Shown here: positions 41,898-51,099 of the stretch, one piece after another
Layout of the letters: each line of letters starts with the position of its first letter
Numbering within the stretch: the stretch's first letter is position 1
Assembly (NCBI GenBank): GCA_029261795.1
Contig: JAJDAP010000092.1
Coordinates: forward strand, 1 to 54,457
Reading direction: 5' to 3'
From: Deltaproteobacteria bacterium
GTDB lineage: Bacteria; Myxococcota_A; UBA9160; UBA6930
DNA length: 54,457 nucleotides
Notes under the pieces: generated by a model
Databases searched by the model: none
The model's input: only the letters and a program-made list of their open reading frames with translations
Told to the model about the DNA's origin: nothing
Translations under genes and position numbers: made by a program

Positions 41898-42807
41898 CGA
41901 CCGTCAGCCCGGACTCGTTGCCGAGAAGCTTGGCGCCGCCATCGATCCGCACCTTGGCGACACGAATGACGCCGCCTCCCGCCGCGATGCGCAGGCCCTC
42001 GGCGTCGCTCGCGATCACGGTGCCCGCCGGCGCATCCGAACGGGCGCCGGTTTCGAGCTGCGCGCCATAGAACCTCACCTCACGCCCGGCCACAGTGGCG
42101 TGGGCACCGGGATTCGGATCGCAGCCGCGAATTCGACGATCGATTTCCGCGGCGGGCCGCTTCCAATCGAGCGCGGCCACGGCGTCATCGACGAGGCCCT
42201 GATGACTGGCTTCGGCTTCGTCCTGCACCTGGGCCCCGGCTCGACCGGAAGCCACGAGTTCTACCGCCTCGACCATGGCTTCGACGCCCAGGGCGTAGAG
42301 CTGCTCGAAGTAGAGCGAGGCGGCGGTGTGATGCGGCTCGATGGTGACACCACCCTTCTGCAAAACGATGGGCCCGGTATCGACACCGGCGTCGGGGCGG
42401 AAGATCGTGACGCCGCTCTCACGCTCGCCCTCGATGATCTGCCAGGCCAGGGCGTTGCCACCGCGATACTTCGGCAGCAGCGACGGGTGAAAGCACAGCG
42501 AGCCCTGCGGCGGTGCATCGACGATGGCCTCTGGGAGGATCATCGTCACGAATGCCAACACGTTGAGTTCGGCGCCGAGCGCGCGGTGTTCCTCGACGCG
42601 GGCCGCGATCGGCTCGCCCTGCTTTCGCATCGCCTTGTAGCGAAACAGCGGAAGGCCTCGGCTCTCGGCCTCCTCGGCCAAGGGGTCGGGACGTTTTCCC
42701 GCAGGCGGCGCGTAGACGCCCACGATCTCGTGACCGGCGTCGATCAACCGGATCAGTACGTCGCGACCGAAGGGAGCTTGTCCGAAGTAGGCGATGCGGA
42801 GCGGCAT
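41881..42807 (-). CDS. Formyltransferase, similar to the hydrolase domain of 10-formyl-THF dehydrogenase
   Basis: A 308-residue protein of the Fmt/GART superfamily. The catalytic HPSLLPKYRGGNALAWQI and the aspartate in DAGVDTGPIVLQK are present, with a C-terminal OB-like domain. GHEIVGVYAPP, ADPLxxEAE-like RPDPLAEEAESRGLP and LGAELNVLAFVTMILP resemble the N-terminal domain of ALDH1L/FDH more than a standard Met-tRNA formyltransferase. Possible roles are formylation of Met-tRNA, hydrolysis of 10-formyl-THF, or another formyl transfer. Its place in a unit with infA makes Fmt attractive, but the motifs do not settle it. Confidence 0.8.
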   Translation of the reverse strand: MPLRIAYFGQAPFGRDVLIRLIDAGHEIVGVYAPPAGKRPDPLAEEAESRGLPLFRYKAMRKQGEPIAARVEEHRALGAELNVLAFVTMILPEAIVDAPPQGSLCFHPSLLPKYRGGNALAWQIIEGERESGVTIFRPDAGVDTGPIVLQKGGVTIEPHHTAASLYFEQLYALGVEAMVEAVELVASGRAGAQVQDEAEASHQGLVDDAVAALDWKRPAAEIDRRIRGCDPNPGAHATVAGREVRFYGAQLETGARSDAPAGTVIASDAEGLRIAAGGGVIRVAKVRIDGGAKLLGNESGLTVGDRVG

Positions 42808-42816
42808 TCCCGGAGA

Positions 42817-43473
42817 TTAACGAGCCCGCGTGCGGTCGCCGACCGCGCCGCGCACCTGGGCGGGCGAGCCAAAGGCGAGCGTGTGCGGCGGGATGTCTCG
42901 CGTCACGACCGAGCGGGCACCCACGATCGAGTGCGCGCCGATCGTTACACCGCGCGTCACGGTGACGTCTGAAGAAACCCACGCGTACTCGCCGATCCGA
43001 ATCGGTGCGGTGCGCTCGGGCCGGGCTTCATCGAGATCGTGCTGATCGGAATCGTAGATGCGACTTCCCGGCCCGACCTGACTCTTGCGATCGAACACCA
43101 CCTCTTGTTTGGCGCTGACGCTGCAGCCGTTCAGGAAGGCCTCGGGGCCGATCAGCACGCGCGCACCGGGCCAGGCGGTGATCACGATCGGGCCGACTTC
43201 GGTGCGAAGCCAAGCACCCTCCGCCACCACGACTTCGGCATCCGGATGGATCACGAACGCGAGCGCACCGGGAATCCGCTCGGTCGCGACACCGGCGCCG
43301 ATCTCGAGGCGAGCTCCGGGAGCGATATTGAAGCGCGCCACGGCGAGTGCCGGGTGGGCGGTCGAATGCACCTCGAGACCAGCATGGAGCCGCTGCAGGG
43401 CGCCCAGACGCAAACGATCGCGCGCCCACGAAAGCCGGAGCGCCAGGCCCCGGAACCGATCTGCGGCTCCCAC
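42817..43473 (-). CDS. Left-handed beta-helix (hexapeptide) acyltransferase
   Basis: A 218-residue protein with hexapeptide repeats through the middle (IGAGVATERIPGA, VVVAEGAWLRTEVGPIVI, VLIGPEAFLNG) and the classical acetyltransferase end YAWVSSDVTVTRGVTIGAHSIVGARSVVTRDIPPHTLAFG. The active-site histidine is probably in YDSDQHDLDE. It transfers acetyl or another acyl group to a sugar or similar acceptor, as in WbbJ/LacA-type enzymes. It lies between infA and the formyltransferase gene, with a 9-base gap to the latter. Confidence 0.82.
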   Translation of the reverse strand: MGAADRFRGLALRLSWARDRLRLGALQRLHAGLEVHSTAHPALAVARFNIAPGARLEIGAGVATERIPGALAFVIHPDAEVVVAEGAWLRTEVGPIVITAWPGARVLIGPEAFLNGCSVSAKQEVVFDRKSQVGPGSRIYDSDQHDLDEARPERTAPIRIGEYAWVSSDVTVTRGVTIGAHSIVGARSVVTRDIPPHTLAFGSPAQVRGAVGDRTRAR

Positions 43474-43511
43474 GCGACAGGCCGCCGCTCGAATGCGGCT
43501 CGGCCCGCGGC

Positions 43512-43754
43512 CTAACGGCCGGGGCCGGATTCGCCTTCGCGAAGCCGGAAGGTGATGAAGCCGTGGGTCGGATCGTAGGGCGACAGCCCGACCTGGACGC
43601 GATCGCCCGGGATCACGCGGATCCGGAAGCGTCGCATGCGCCCCGAAAGCTGCGCTGTGACGGTCTGTCCCGTGTCCAGGGAAATCTGATAACGACCGCC
43701 TCCTAGGATCTTGTCCACGGAACCCGTCGTCTGAATCAGATCATCTCGCGCCAA
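43512..43754 (-). CDS. infA: Translation initiation factor IF-1
   Basis: An 80-residue OB-fold protein: (M)ARDDLIQTTGSVDKILGGG, RYQISLDTGQTVTAQLSGRM, RRFRIRVIPGDRVQVGLSPYD and HGFITFR. IF-1 blocks the ribosomal A site during initiation. The start is placed at a TTG (43754), because the protein family begins MARDD here and GGAGG sits six bases upstream. The 99-residue frame from 43811 adds a non-homologous N-terminus without a ribosome binding site. A rare start codon in an initiation factor gene could be a regulatory feature. Confidence 0.9.
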   Translation of the reverse strand: MARDDLIQTTGSVDKILGGGRYQISLDTGQTVTAQLSGRMRRFRIRVIPGDRVQVGLSPYDPTHGFITFRLREGESGPGR

Positions 43755-43876
43755 CTGCGCCCTCCGAAGCCGCGTCCGAGGCCATCGGCCTGGGCGGCAA
43801 GCGGCGCGCACCTTAGCGCGTGGCTGGTGGGAAAGCGACCGCGACGGTCGGCGGAAGCCCGGAACCCCCTTCGCCG

Positions 43877-44239
43877 CTAGCCGCGCGTTCGCGGGTTTCC
43901 CTGTATCGCGAGCCCGAGCGCTCCGATCAACGCGCCAGCCAGCGGCAGCGTCAGGCTTGCGGTCCTGGGCGCTTCCCGCGGCTCCGCCTGCCCCCGAAGC
44001 AGCGACTCGGGCAGCTGGCTCGCTGAATCAGACGCTTCGGCGATGCCCCATTCGGCGACGAAGGCGAAGACCGGGGCCGCCGCGTCGAAGCCGGAATGGA
44101 AGGCGTCTCCCTCTTGCGGTGGCGGCCCGGCTCGATCGGCGTGCGACCCGGGCAGCGGAGCCGAAGATGCAGAGACGGCGAGGAACAGGACCAGCAAGGC
44201 CCCGGCAGAAGCCATCGTCCATCGCGTTGCGTTCCACAT
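43877..44239 (-). CDS. Small hypothetical exported/membrane protein
   Basis: A 120-residue protein from ATG 44239 (MWNATRW). It has a signal-peptide-like segment ASAGALLVLFLAVSASSA and a C-terminal hydrophobic stretch LTLPLAGALIGALGLAI followed by NPRTRG, the form of a small sorting-type anchor (hydrophobic helix then basic tail). An alternative ATG lies at 44215. The frame continues upstream into the tRNA-Ser gene, which cannot be coding. No function can be assigned. It lies between tRNA-Ser and infA on the same strand. The 184 bases between it and the tRNA hold no gene I can see. Confidence 0.5.
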   Translation of the reverse strand: MWNATRWTMASAGALLVLFLAVSASSAPLPGSHADRAGPPPQEGDAFHSGFDAAAPVFAFVAEWGIAEASDSASQLPESLLRGQAEPREAPRTASLTLPLAGALIGALGLAIQGNPRTRG

Positions 44240-44423
44240 GGCAGGGGGTGATGCAACGCACGTGCCGGCGTCGGGCCCGCACGCATCGCCTGTGCAGTTC
44301 GGACAACAAGCGCCCCAGAACGCTGCGGATCCGGGGAGCGAAACCACGATGCGGCGGGGCCGCAAGACCCTTGAACGGTGCCGTGTTTCGTTCGCCGGTG
44401 ACGAGGCGCGGCGCGAGGGCCCT

Positions 44424-44515
44424 TGGCGGAGAGGGTGGGATTCGAACCCACGGAAGGCTTGCACCTTCACCTGATTTCGAGTCAGGCACGTTCAACCGGG
44501 CTCCGCCACCTCTCC
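44424..44515 (-). tRNA. tRNA-Ser (anticodon CGA)
   Basis: A 92-base type II tRNA. The acceptor arms GGAGAGG and CCTCTCC pair perfectly, followed by G and an encoded CCA. The anticodon stem CCTGA/TCAGG holds the loop CTCGAAA with anticodon CGA (reads UCG). The long variable arm typical of serine follows (GTGAAGGTGCAAGCCTTC region), then the T arm GTGGG TTCGAAT CCCAC. Confidence 0.96.
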
Positions 44516-44541
44516 GGAGCGCAGCAAGGCTAGCCGTTTCG

Positions 44542-46608
44542 TCAGGGCTTGCCGCTGGCTTCTGGACGCCCACCGTCGGCACCGGGTTCGGGTGCAAGGA
44601 CGTCGAGTTCGACGCGCACACTGTCCCCTGCCCGGCCGGCGGCCGTGGTCGAACCGTCGAGCGTTTGCAGATCGCGCTGGGCCAGCTCGACGCGCGGGGC
44701 GAACGCGTTCTCGTGCAAGGCATCGACCACGCGGCGAGCGTGAGCGGCCTCGCTCTCACCCTCCTCGGCCTCGGCACTGGCGCAAGCCAGCAACGCGCCG
44801 GCTGGCGACAACAAGCAGGCCCGGGGCGAGGTCCCGGCGTCGACGCGCAGCCGGAAGCCGAAACCCCGCTCGTCGAAACGCGGCGAGCGCCGCAATAAAC
44901 GCGCCACCGTTCCCACCTCTCCCGCGGCATCGGCCTCGAGGCGGATCGGGAGCCGGCCCGCCACACGCCGGATCACGCCGGGATCCAACTGCCAGGCCTG
45001 ATCCCAGGCGGCCAGCGCGGCGCCCGCGTCGCCGAGCGCATCCTCCGAACGCGCGAGCGTCGTCAGCAGCCGTGCACGCATCAACACTTCCGCCTGGGGT
45101 AGCGATCGGATCGCCGACGCTGCGAGTTCGCGCGCCTTCGCAACGTCTCCGCGAACGTGGGCCAGCTCGGCGTCGAGCGCGTCGAGATAGCTTTGTGTCC
45201 CGGGCCAATCATCGACCCGACGCGCCCGCGCGATCAGGGCTTCGACGACGCCGGCGTCGAGCGCGTGGGCGAGTTCGAGCTGTTGCCATTCGCCGATCGG
45301 CACCCCGTCCGCCAGATACGGACGCACGGTCGCTTCGAGGACACGCTCATCCGCGAGCCAGTTGGCGGCGCGGCGGCGTGAAGCCCAGGCTGCCATGCGA
45401 TGTTCGGCGATCTCGGGCAACAGGGTCAACGCATCCCAGGCTGTCTCGAACTGGCTTGCCGCGGCCAGGCGTTCCCAGAGACGTTCTTCGGCTGCGCGTT
45501 GGACCTGGTGGTCGACGAGGGCGAGCGCCGACATGCGGCTATGGATGTCCTCGTTCGACATGCCGTGACGGTCCGGCATGTTCAAGGCGCGGCCGCTCAA
45601 TCTCGCCGCCTGCTCTAGATGACCCGTCACGAGCAGCAGACTCATGGCGTTGAGATCGTTGTAGACGCGCATCTGGTTGCGAATTCGCGGGGGCTGGCCG
45701 GCATACCAGGCAAGCATGCGAGGCAACGCCGCAGCGGCTTCGGCAAAGCGTCCTTCGGTGAGGTAGATCTGGATCAGCATCGCCCAGGGACTGCTAGGCG
45801 TGTCATTTGCGTAGCCCGTGGCATCGCGGGCCAGGCGCTCGGCGTCGTCGAATCGCAGCACCTCGAGCGCAGCTTCGGCAGCGTTGGTGGAGACGACGGC
45901 GTCGGGGCCGAAGTCCTGGTTCTCCACCGCGTCGGAACAACTCTCCCAGGCCGCAGCGCGGTTCCAGAGCTCGGCTTCGATCGCGCATAACGACGTACGC
46001 GCGATGTCGTGGGTGCCGCCGTCATCGGGCAGTTGGAGGGCGAGTTCCGCCCAGCGCCGCGCGTCCTCATAGCGGCCCAGCCGCATCAGGGGCCATGCCC
46101 GTAATGCCGGCGAGGTCGGGCCGTAGCTCGACTCCTGGAGGTCGAGCGCTGCCATGGTCGCAGCGTCGTGACCCATTTCGGCTTCGAGTCGAACCAGTAG
46201 TTGGAGGCTCATCGCGTGCCAGTACCAGGGCGAGTCCGGCACCGGGCCCTCGGGGTGTGCGCGATCGAACAGGTCGAGCACGCGATCCACGTGGTGGCGC
46301 GCGCGTGCCAGGTCCCCCTCTGCCGCGTGAAGCACCCATGCCATCAGGGCGTGTCCTTCGATGGCATCGGGATCGTCCGCGAGGATGGCCTCGGCTTCCT
46401 CCCGAGCGCGCACGTTGCGCCCGTTCCGCATCGCGACGAGGCCCTGATACGCCCGAAAGTCTCCTCTCATTCCTTCGGGAAGCGCCCCTTCGAGCAAGAT
46501 GTCGAGCTCGTCGTGCGGAGCGGCGTCCTGCCCCACGACCGGCCCGGCCACGAGGAACGAGAGCGCCGAACACGCGAGGGCGCAGCGGCTCAGACGGCCC
46601 GGCCTCAT
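44542..46608 (-). CDS. Exported TPR-repeat protein
   Basis: A 688-residue protein with a signal peptide (residues 1-26, ending GPVVGQ). The rest is alpha-helical with many degenerate tetratricopeptide repeats, for example RAREEAEAILADDPDAIEGH, RLGRYEDARRWAELAL and RFDDAERLARDA. TPRs mediate protein contacts, so this is probably a periplasmic scaffold. The ATG at 46608 overlaps the MoxR stop (ATGA). TPR proteins are a regular part of MoxR/DUF58/transglutaminase clusters. Confidence 0.78.
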   Translation of the reverse strand: MRPGRLSRCALACSALSFLVAGPVVGQDAAPHDELDILLEGALPEGMRGDFRAYQGLVAMRNGRNVRAREEAEAILADDPDAIEGHALMAWVLHAAEGDLARARHHVDRVLDLFDRAHPEGPVPDSPWYWHAMSLQLLVRLEAEMGHDAATMAALDLQESSYGPTSPALRAWPLMRLGRYEDARRWAELALQLPDDGGTHDIARTSLCAIEAELWNRAAAWESCSDAVENQDFGPDAVVSTNAAEAALEVLRFDDAERLARDATGYANDTPSSPWAMLIQIYLTEGRFAEAAAALPRMLAWYAGQPPRIRNQMRVYNDLNAMSLLLVTGHLEQAARLSGRALNMPDRHGMSNEDIHSRMSALALVDHQVQRAAEERLWERLAAASQFETAWDALTLLPEIAEHRMAAWASRRRAANWLADERVLEATVRPYLADGVPIGEWQQLELAHALDAGVVEALIARARRVDDWPGTQSYLDALDAELAHVRGDVAKARELAASAIRSLPQAEVLMRARLLTTLARSEDALGDAGAALAAWDQAWQLDPGVIRRVAGRLPIRLEADAAGEVGTVARLLRRSPRFDERGFGFRLRVDAGTSPRACLLSPAGALLACASAEAEEGESEAAHARRVVDALHENAFAPRVELAQRDLQTLDGSTTAAGRAGDSVRVELDVLAPEPGADGGRPEASGKP

Positions 46609-47615
46609 CGACGCAGGCTACGACGCGCGAGCCGATCGAGGGGGCCCGCCATCAACTCGCGGGCCAGGTCGTACGGCTCGGCACTGCCCAGGGCCACGGC
46701 CTCGATGCGGTGGGCCAGGACCCACGGCAGTAGATCCGCGAGGTCCTCACTCGAGACGAAGTCGCGGCCGTGAAGCGCCGCCCGCGCCTGGAGTGCCGGC
46801 ACCGACAGCACGAGACTGCGCGTCGAAGCCGCCTGCGCCACGCGATCATCGGCGCGAATCGCCGCCGCGGTATCGACCAGACATTCGTGGATGGCATCGT
46901 CCACCATCACGTTGGCATCGATGGCATCACGGGCGCGGAGTACCTCTTCCTGCCCGACCGGGGGCAGTTCGGCCGGGTCTTCGTCGCGCCGCTCGCGCCG
47001 CGTGCGCAGCACCTCGAGTTCCGCCTCGCGATCGATCGGCTCCATCCGCACCTTGAACAGGAAGCGGTCGAGTTGTGCCACGGGCAACGGATAGGTCCCG
47101 GCCAGGTCGCGGGGATTCTGGGTGGCGATCACGAAGAAGAGCCGGTCGAGTGGGTGCGTCACGTTGTCGAGCGTGACCTGCTTCTCGCCCATCGCCTCGA
47201 GCAACGCGGCCTGGACCTTCGGCGAGGTGCGGTTGATCTCGTCGGCGAGCAGGATCTGGGTGAAGACGGGCCCGGGGCGGAAATCGAACGCTCCGCGCTC
47301 GGGATCGAAGACCGACAGGCCGGTCACGTCCGAGGGCAACAGATCCGGTGTGAACTGGATGCGGCGGAAGGATGCGAGCCCACCATCTTCGGGCGCGCGA
47401 ATCGCACCCCCGAGCGCTTTTGCCAAGGTCGTCTTTCCCGAGCCCGGAAAGTCCTCCAACAGCACGTGGCCGTCGGCCACCAATGCGATCAAGACCAGAT
47501 CGATCACATCGTCCCGACCGATCACCTGATGCAGCACGCGCGCCCGGATTCGCGCGAGCACGTCGCGCGCCTCGATGAGGGGATCCCCGGCCGGCGTTGT
47601 TTCAGAAATCGTCAT
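46605..47615 (-). CDS. MoxR-family AAA+ ATPase
   Basis: A 336-residue MoxR protein: Walker A LLEDFPGSGKTTLAKAL, Walker B QILLADEINRTSPKVQAALLEAM, the sensor region FVIATQNPRDLAGTYPLPVAQLDRF and a lid domain. MoxR ATPases act as chaperones for metal or complex assembly, often on VWA/DUF58 substrates. The start is ATG 47615 (MTISETT), preceded at once by GGAGGAACC; the in-frame codon at 47639 lacks such a site. It lies 24 bases after the transglutaminase gene. Confidence 0.92.
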   Translation of the reverse strand: MTISETTPAGDPLIEARDVLARIRARVLHQVIGRDDVIDLVLIALVADGHVLLEDFPGSGKTTLAKALGGAIRAPEDGGLASFRRIQFTPDLLPSDVTGLSVFDPERGAFDFRPGPVFTQILLADEINRTSPKVQAALLEAMGEKQVTLDNVTHPLDRLFFVIATQNPRDLAGTYPLPVAQLDRFLFKVRMEPIDREAELEVLRTRRERRDEDPAELPPVGQEEVLRARDAIDANVMVDDAIHECLVDTAAAIRADDRVAQAASTRSLVLSVPALQARAALHGRDFVSSEDLADLLPWVLAHRIEAVALGSAEPYDLARELMAGPLDRLARRSLRR

Positions 47616-47639
47616 GGTTCCTCCGCGCTCCACCGTCAA

Positions 47640-49808
47640 CTAACGTGAGCGCATCCAAGCCGTGGGATCGAGCCCGCCGAGCAGGCGTCTCCAGAGCGGT
47701 GTCACAGAGAGTTCCTGGCGCAGCCCGCGGGCAACATCGAGAAGATTCTCCGGCGCGACGCCGGCGCCGCCGCCGAATGCGGCCCGAAGATGGACCTCGG
47801 TCAGCTGCGGAAAGCTGGGTGCGCGCGATGTCTGCCGGAGCGCGAACGCCTCTCGCGTCTCGCCGAAGCGGCGACGTTCGCCGAGTTCCGACAAGCGATC
47901 GAGCGCGGCCCGGTAGAACAAGCGCGGGCGCGCCGCTGCCGGCGCGACCCAGGGAACCAGACGTCGCCACCACTTCAGCGCGAATCCCAGCGCGAGGAGC
48001 CCCAACAACAGCTGGCGCACCCGAGCGCCGAGATCGGCCGGTGTCCAGCGCGCGCCCGGTTCTTCGAACGGCACTTCCCGCAGCTGCTCGCGCAGCATCT
48101 CACCGAGTAGGCGCTGCAGCTCTGGATCGGCTGCGGCGAGGCCGCCGTCGAGCGCCGTCTCCGGAGCCAGGTCGACCACCACCCAGCCGACGCCCTCCAG
48201 GTGAATCTCGGGCCAGGCGTGGGCGTTGCCGCCGCGGACCAACAGGGCCGAGCCCCCGGCCCGATCCGCCTCGGGCACCGCGTAGCCGGCAGCCACCCGC
48301 GCCGGCAGGCCCAGCGCCCGGTACAGGTAGGTCGCGGCGTGGGCGAAATGCACGCAGTAGCCAGTCAGATCCCCGAACAAGAAAGAGGCCGCCGGATCCT
48401 CCGCTGACGCATGCTGGCTCTTCAGGCTGTAGATGCCCTGCTCGTCGAGGTAGCTCTTTACCGCCATCGCCCGCGCCAGCGGATCCTCCTGGTACTCGGG
48501 CGAGAGCGTCTCGACGAGTGAACGCGCCAGTTTGCGGTAGCGCGGATCGGCTGGATGCGAGGTGTAGTGTGCCCATGCCTCGGCGCTCCAGTGGGGCTCG
48601 CCGGCGCGGCCCCCTAACATCTGGACGTAGGGAAGCGTCTGCACGTGCGAGATCACGTGATAGGTTCGCTGGAAGCGGAAGTCTTCAACGACCGAGCGTG
48701 GTTCGACGCGCGCCGGAGAGTCGAGCGCAAAGGGCTTCACGTGGTCGACCAGCAACCCGAACGAGGTCGGTAGCGGGGCCCGCGAGCCCGACAGCGGCGG
48801 CGCGTCCGGGACATCCCACGGTTGCGACGGGAAGATCCGCAGGACATCGCGGTCGTAGTCGCTCGCGGATTCGACCAACCGGAAGCCGTTGTAGTGGGAG
48901 AACGCCGTCTGGCGGAAGTAGTAGACGCCGGCCGGCGGTGAGTGGTCATCGTGGAGAACGACCACGGCGACCGGCGCCTGGTCGCCGTCACTTTCGTAGT
49001 CGTCGCGGAACGGCAGATCGTCGAGTTGCAGATTGTCGCGACGTTGCCCCTTTCCGTCCTTCCCCTCGCTGGCCCGACCTTCCTGGGGTTGCGCCGCTGC
49101 CTCGCCCGTCAAACCAAGCCCGGAGCCGGGCGTGTTGAGTGGGAGTCCGGAAACGCGAACCAGCGTCACGACCAGCAGGCCCAGGGCCACGATCGCGAGG
49201 GCGTGAATCGGAAGCCGATAGCGCCGGGTCTCGGAGACCAGCAGCGCCGCCAACAAACCGGTCGCCGCGACGCCGAGGACCAGGAAGACGAGCGCGGGGT
49301 CGATGCCGTGGGACCACGCCCAATCGCTGAGTGCGAAGGGTCGGTGTACCTGGCCCCCGCGGTGCGCGGCGAACGAAATAGAGACCGCCGCCGCCACGAT
49401 CCCCACCTCGGCCACGGCCGCCAGTTGGCCGCGAGCCGCCGCCGTTCGCAACAGGAACGCGAAGGCGCCGATGACGGAGGCGCTCCGGAGCGCTTCGATG
49501 AGCGCGACGGCACCGGCCACCCCCAAAAAGGATGTCAGGCTCGGCTGATTCGCGAGCCAGCCCGCAAGCACCGCCCCGCCAAGCCCGATCGACCCGGCCG
49601 CGATCGCCGCACCACGCGTTCTCAACGGCCCGGCGGCAGTGCGGCGCTGGTAGGCGTCGGCCAGACAAGCGCCAGCGAATGCCGCGACGGCCGCCGCCAC
49701 GACTCCGGCTGCCACGGTCAACGGCGAGATCACGACGACGGCGGCGAGCGCCAACGCGGCCGCGCGAAGCGACGTCAAGACGTTGGGCCGCAACGCCTCG
49801 AGGATCAT
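47640..49808 (-). CDS. TgpA-type membrane transglutaminase-like protein (DUF3488 + transglutaminase core)
   Basis: A 722-residue protein. The first 240 residues hold about seven membrane segments. A periplasmic transglutaminase core follows, with FGDLTGYCVHFAHAATYLYRALGLPARVAAGY (catalytic Cys), a His in GGNAHAWPEIHLEG and an Asp in VVVDLAPE, i.e. the Cys-His-Asp triad. One more hydrophobic segment (LLLGLLALGFALKWW) and a cytoplasmic tail close the protein. TgpA relatives are periplasmic transglutaminases or peptidases of the envelope. The start ATG 49808 overlaps the DUF58 stop (ATGA). Confidence 0.88.
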   Translation of the reverse strand: MILEALRPNVLTSLRAAALALAAVVVISPLTVAAGVVAAAVAAFAGACLADAYQRRTAAGPLRTRGAAIAAGSIGLGGAVLAGWLANQPSLTSFLGVAGAVALIEALRSASVIGAFAFLLRTAAARGQLAAVAEVGIVAAAVSISFAAHRGGQVHRPFALSDWAWSHGIDPALVFLVLGVAATGLLAALLVSETRRYRLPIHALAIVALGLLVVTLVRVSGLPLNTPGSGLGLTGEAAAQPQEGRASEGKDGKGQRRDNLQLDDLPFRDDYESDGDQAPVAVVVLHDDHSPPAGVYYFRQTAFSHYNGFRLVESASDYDRDVLRIFPSQPWDVPDAPPLSGSRAPLPTSFGLLVDHVKPFALDSPARVEPRSVVEDFRFQRTYHVISHVQTLPYVQMLGGRAGEPHWSAEAWAHYTSHPADPRYRKLARSLVETLSPEYQEDPLARAMAVKSYLDEQGIYSLKSQHASAEDPAASFLFGDLTGYCVHFAHAATYLYRALGLPARVAAGYAVPEADRAGGSALLVRGGNAHAWPEIHLEGVGWVVVDLAPETALDGGLAAADPELQRLLGEMLREQLREVPFEEPGARWTPADLGARVRQLLLGLLALGFALKWWRRLVPWVAPAAARPRLFYRAALDRLSELGERRRFGETREAFALRQTSRAPSFPQLTEVHLRAAFGGGAGVAPENLLDVARGLRQELSVTPLWRRLLGGLDPTAWMRSR

Positions 49809-51091
49809 GCGGCCTCCTGGGCCAGCTCGCGGCCAGTCAAGGGTTGGGACCGGCCCGTCGCGCGAACCACCAGAAGCGGTGGCGCGGCGGCATGGGCGGC
49901 CAGGCTGCGTGCCACCTCATGGACTTCCTCCGGAATTTCACCGGGCTCGGCGGGCACCTCGAAGGCGAAGCGTTGCCAGGCGGCGCGCTGCGGCCGCAGC
50001 GGCTGCAAGCGATCGACTCCGATCACCACCGCAACCCGACCCGAGCGTCGCGACATCACCCGCGCAACCTCGCCTAGCCATGGATCGAGACGAGGCGGCA
50101 CGAAGACGACGCAGGCAGCGTCGTCGCCGAGATCCACCTCATCGAGGAAACGCTCGAGACCACAACTGCCACGGAAGCCGCCCGAACGGGCAACGGCTTC
50201 GAGCGCGGGGCCGGGCTCACACTGCGAGCCCGGGGTGCCGTCTGCGCCGAAGGTCCACTCGTCGCCGAGGCCGCCCGTCTGCAGCGCGACACGGGCCGCG
50301 GCGGCGCTGGCCTCGTCACCCTTGCCCGCAACCAGGTAGGCGACGAGACGGCGCGAAGGATCCACCGCTCGCTCCCGGAGCCTCACATGCAACTTGCGGG
50401 TCTTCGCGTAGACGTTCCACATCACGTCTCGCGCCGAGTCGCCGGGCACATAACGTCGGATCTCCATACGGTCGCCCTCGGGCGTGCCGCTCGGCCATGA
50501 GATCCCGTCGGCGCCGGTCAGGGCCGTGACGATGGGCGTCTCCCGCAGGCGCCCGACCGCCGGAAGCACCCAGCTCCCGAGAGCGCGTTCATCGCGCAGC
50601 GAGAGCGCAGTCAGGCCGAAGACATCCCGCACCACGAACCGCCGCACGGCCGTCGTCCGTAGCCAACGCTGCCTCGGCCGGACCTCTTCGGAGAGGATGC
50701 CATCGCGCGGCACCAGACGCGCCTCGGCACCAACGGGTTCCTCCCAGTAGACATCGAGATCGATCCAGGGAATCGCACGCCAGTCGGGCAGCGAAAGCCC
50801 GGTCGGAATCCAGCCGCCAGTCTCGAGGCGCTTTGGCGTAGGCGAGTGCGCCGACAGGCGCCGGAGATTGCGCCGCAGGCGGAGCGTTCCGAGGCCCACC
50901 AGCAGTGTCGCCAGGGCGACAGCGGCGACGCCGGTCGCGCCGAGGGCCAGCAGCAGCAAGTCGATTTCCCCGAACCCCCAGATCCAGACCGCCATGATCG
51001 AAAGGGTCAGGACGCCGAGCCCTCGCACGGTAAAGGGGAAGGCATGGCGCGCGGCCCGAAGCCCGACACGCAACCTGGTGACGAAGCCCAC
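49805..51091 (-). CDS. DUF58 domain protein
   Basis: About 428 residues. Two membrane segments near the N-terminus (GLGVLTLSIMAVWIWGF and LLLLALGATGVAAVALATLLV) are followed by the DUF58 signature GDRMEIRRYVPGDSARDVMWNVYAKTRKLHVR-like region, which adjoins a degenerate von Willebrand A-type fold (VVFVPPRLDPW). The start is placed at GTG 51091, nine bases after the stop of the upstream gene; the longer frame from 51187 lies inside that gene. DUF58 proteins are the usual partner of MoxR ATPases, encoded two genes downstream. Confidence 0.82.
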   Translation of the reverse strand: MGFVTRLRVGLRAARHAFPFTVRGLGVLTLSIMAVWIWGFGEIDLLLLALGATGVAAVALATLLVGLGTLRLRRNLRRLSAHSPTPKRLETGGWIPTGLSLPDWRAIPWIDLDVYWEEPVGAEARLVPRDGILSEEVRPRQRWLRTTAVRRFVVRDVFGLTALSLRDERALGSWVLPAVGRLRETPIVTALTGADGISWPSGTPEGDRMEIRRYVPGDSARDVMWNVYAKTRKLHVRLRERAVDPSRRLVAYLVAGKGDEASAAAARVALQTGGLGDEWTFGADGTPGSQCEPGPALEAVARSGGFRGSCGLERFLDEVDLGDDAACVVFVPPRLDPWLGEVARVMSRRSGRVAVVIGVDRLQPLRPQRAAWQRFAFEVPAEPGEIPEEVHEVARSLAAHAAAPPLLVVRATGRSQPLTGRELAQEAA

Positions 51092-51099
51092 GATCGGCG

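Noticed and set aside
43755..43811. Longer IF-1 starting at 43811
   Set aside because: The extra residues do not match IF-1, and the ribosome binding site fits the TTG at 43754.
44240..44470. Upstream extension of the small hypothetical protein
   Set aside because: Starts inside tRNA-Ser and has no coding character; a signal peptide begins at 44239 or 44215.
47597..49138. 513-residue plus-strand Arg/Pro-rich frame
   Set aside because: Antisense to the transglutaminase gene; low-complexity shadow.
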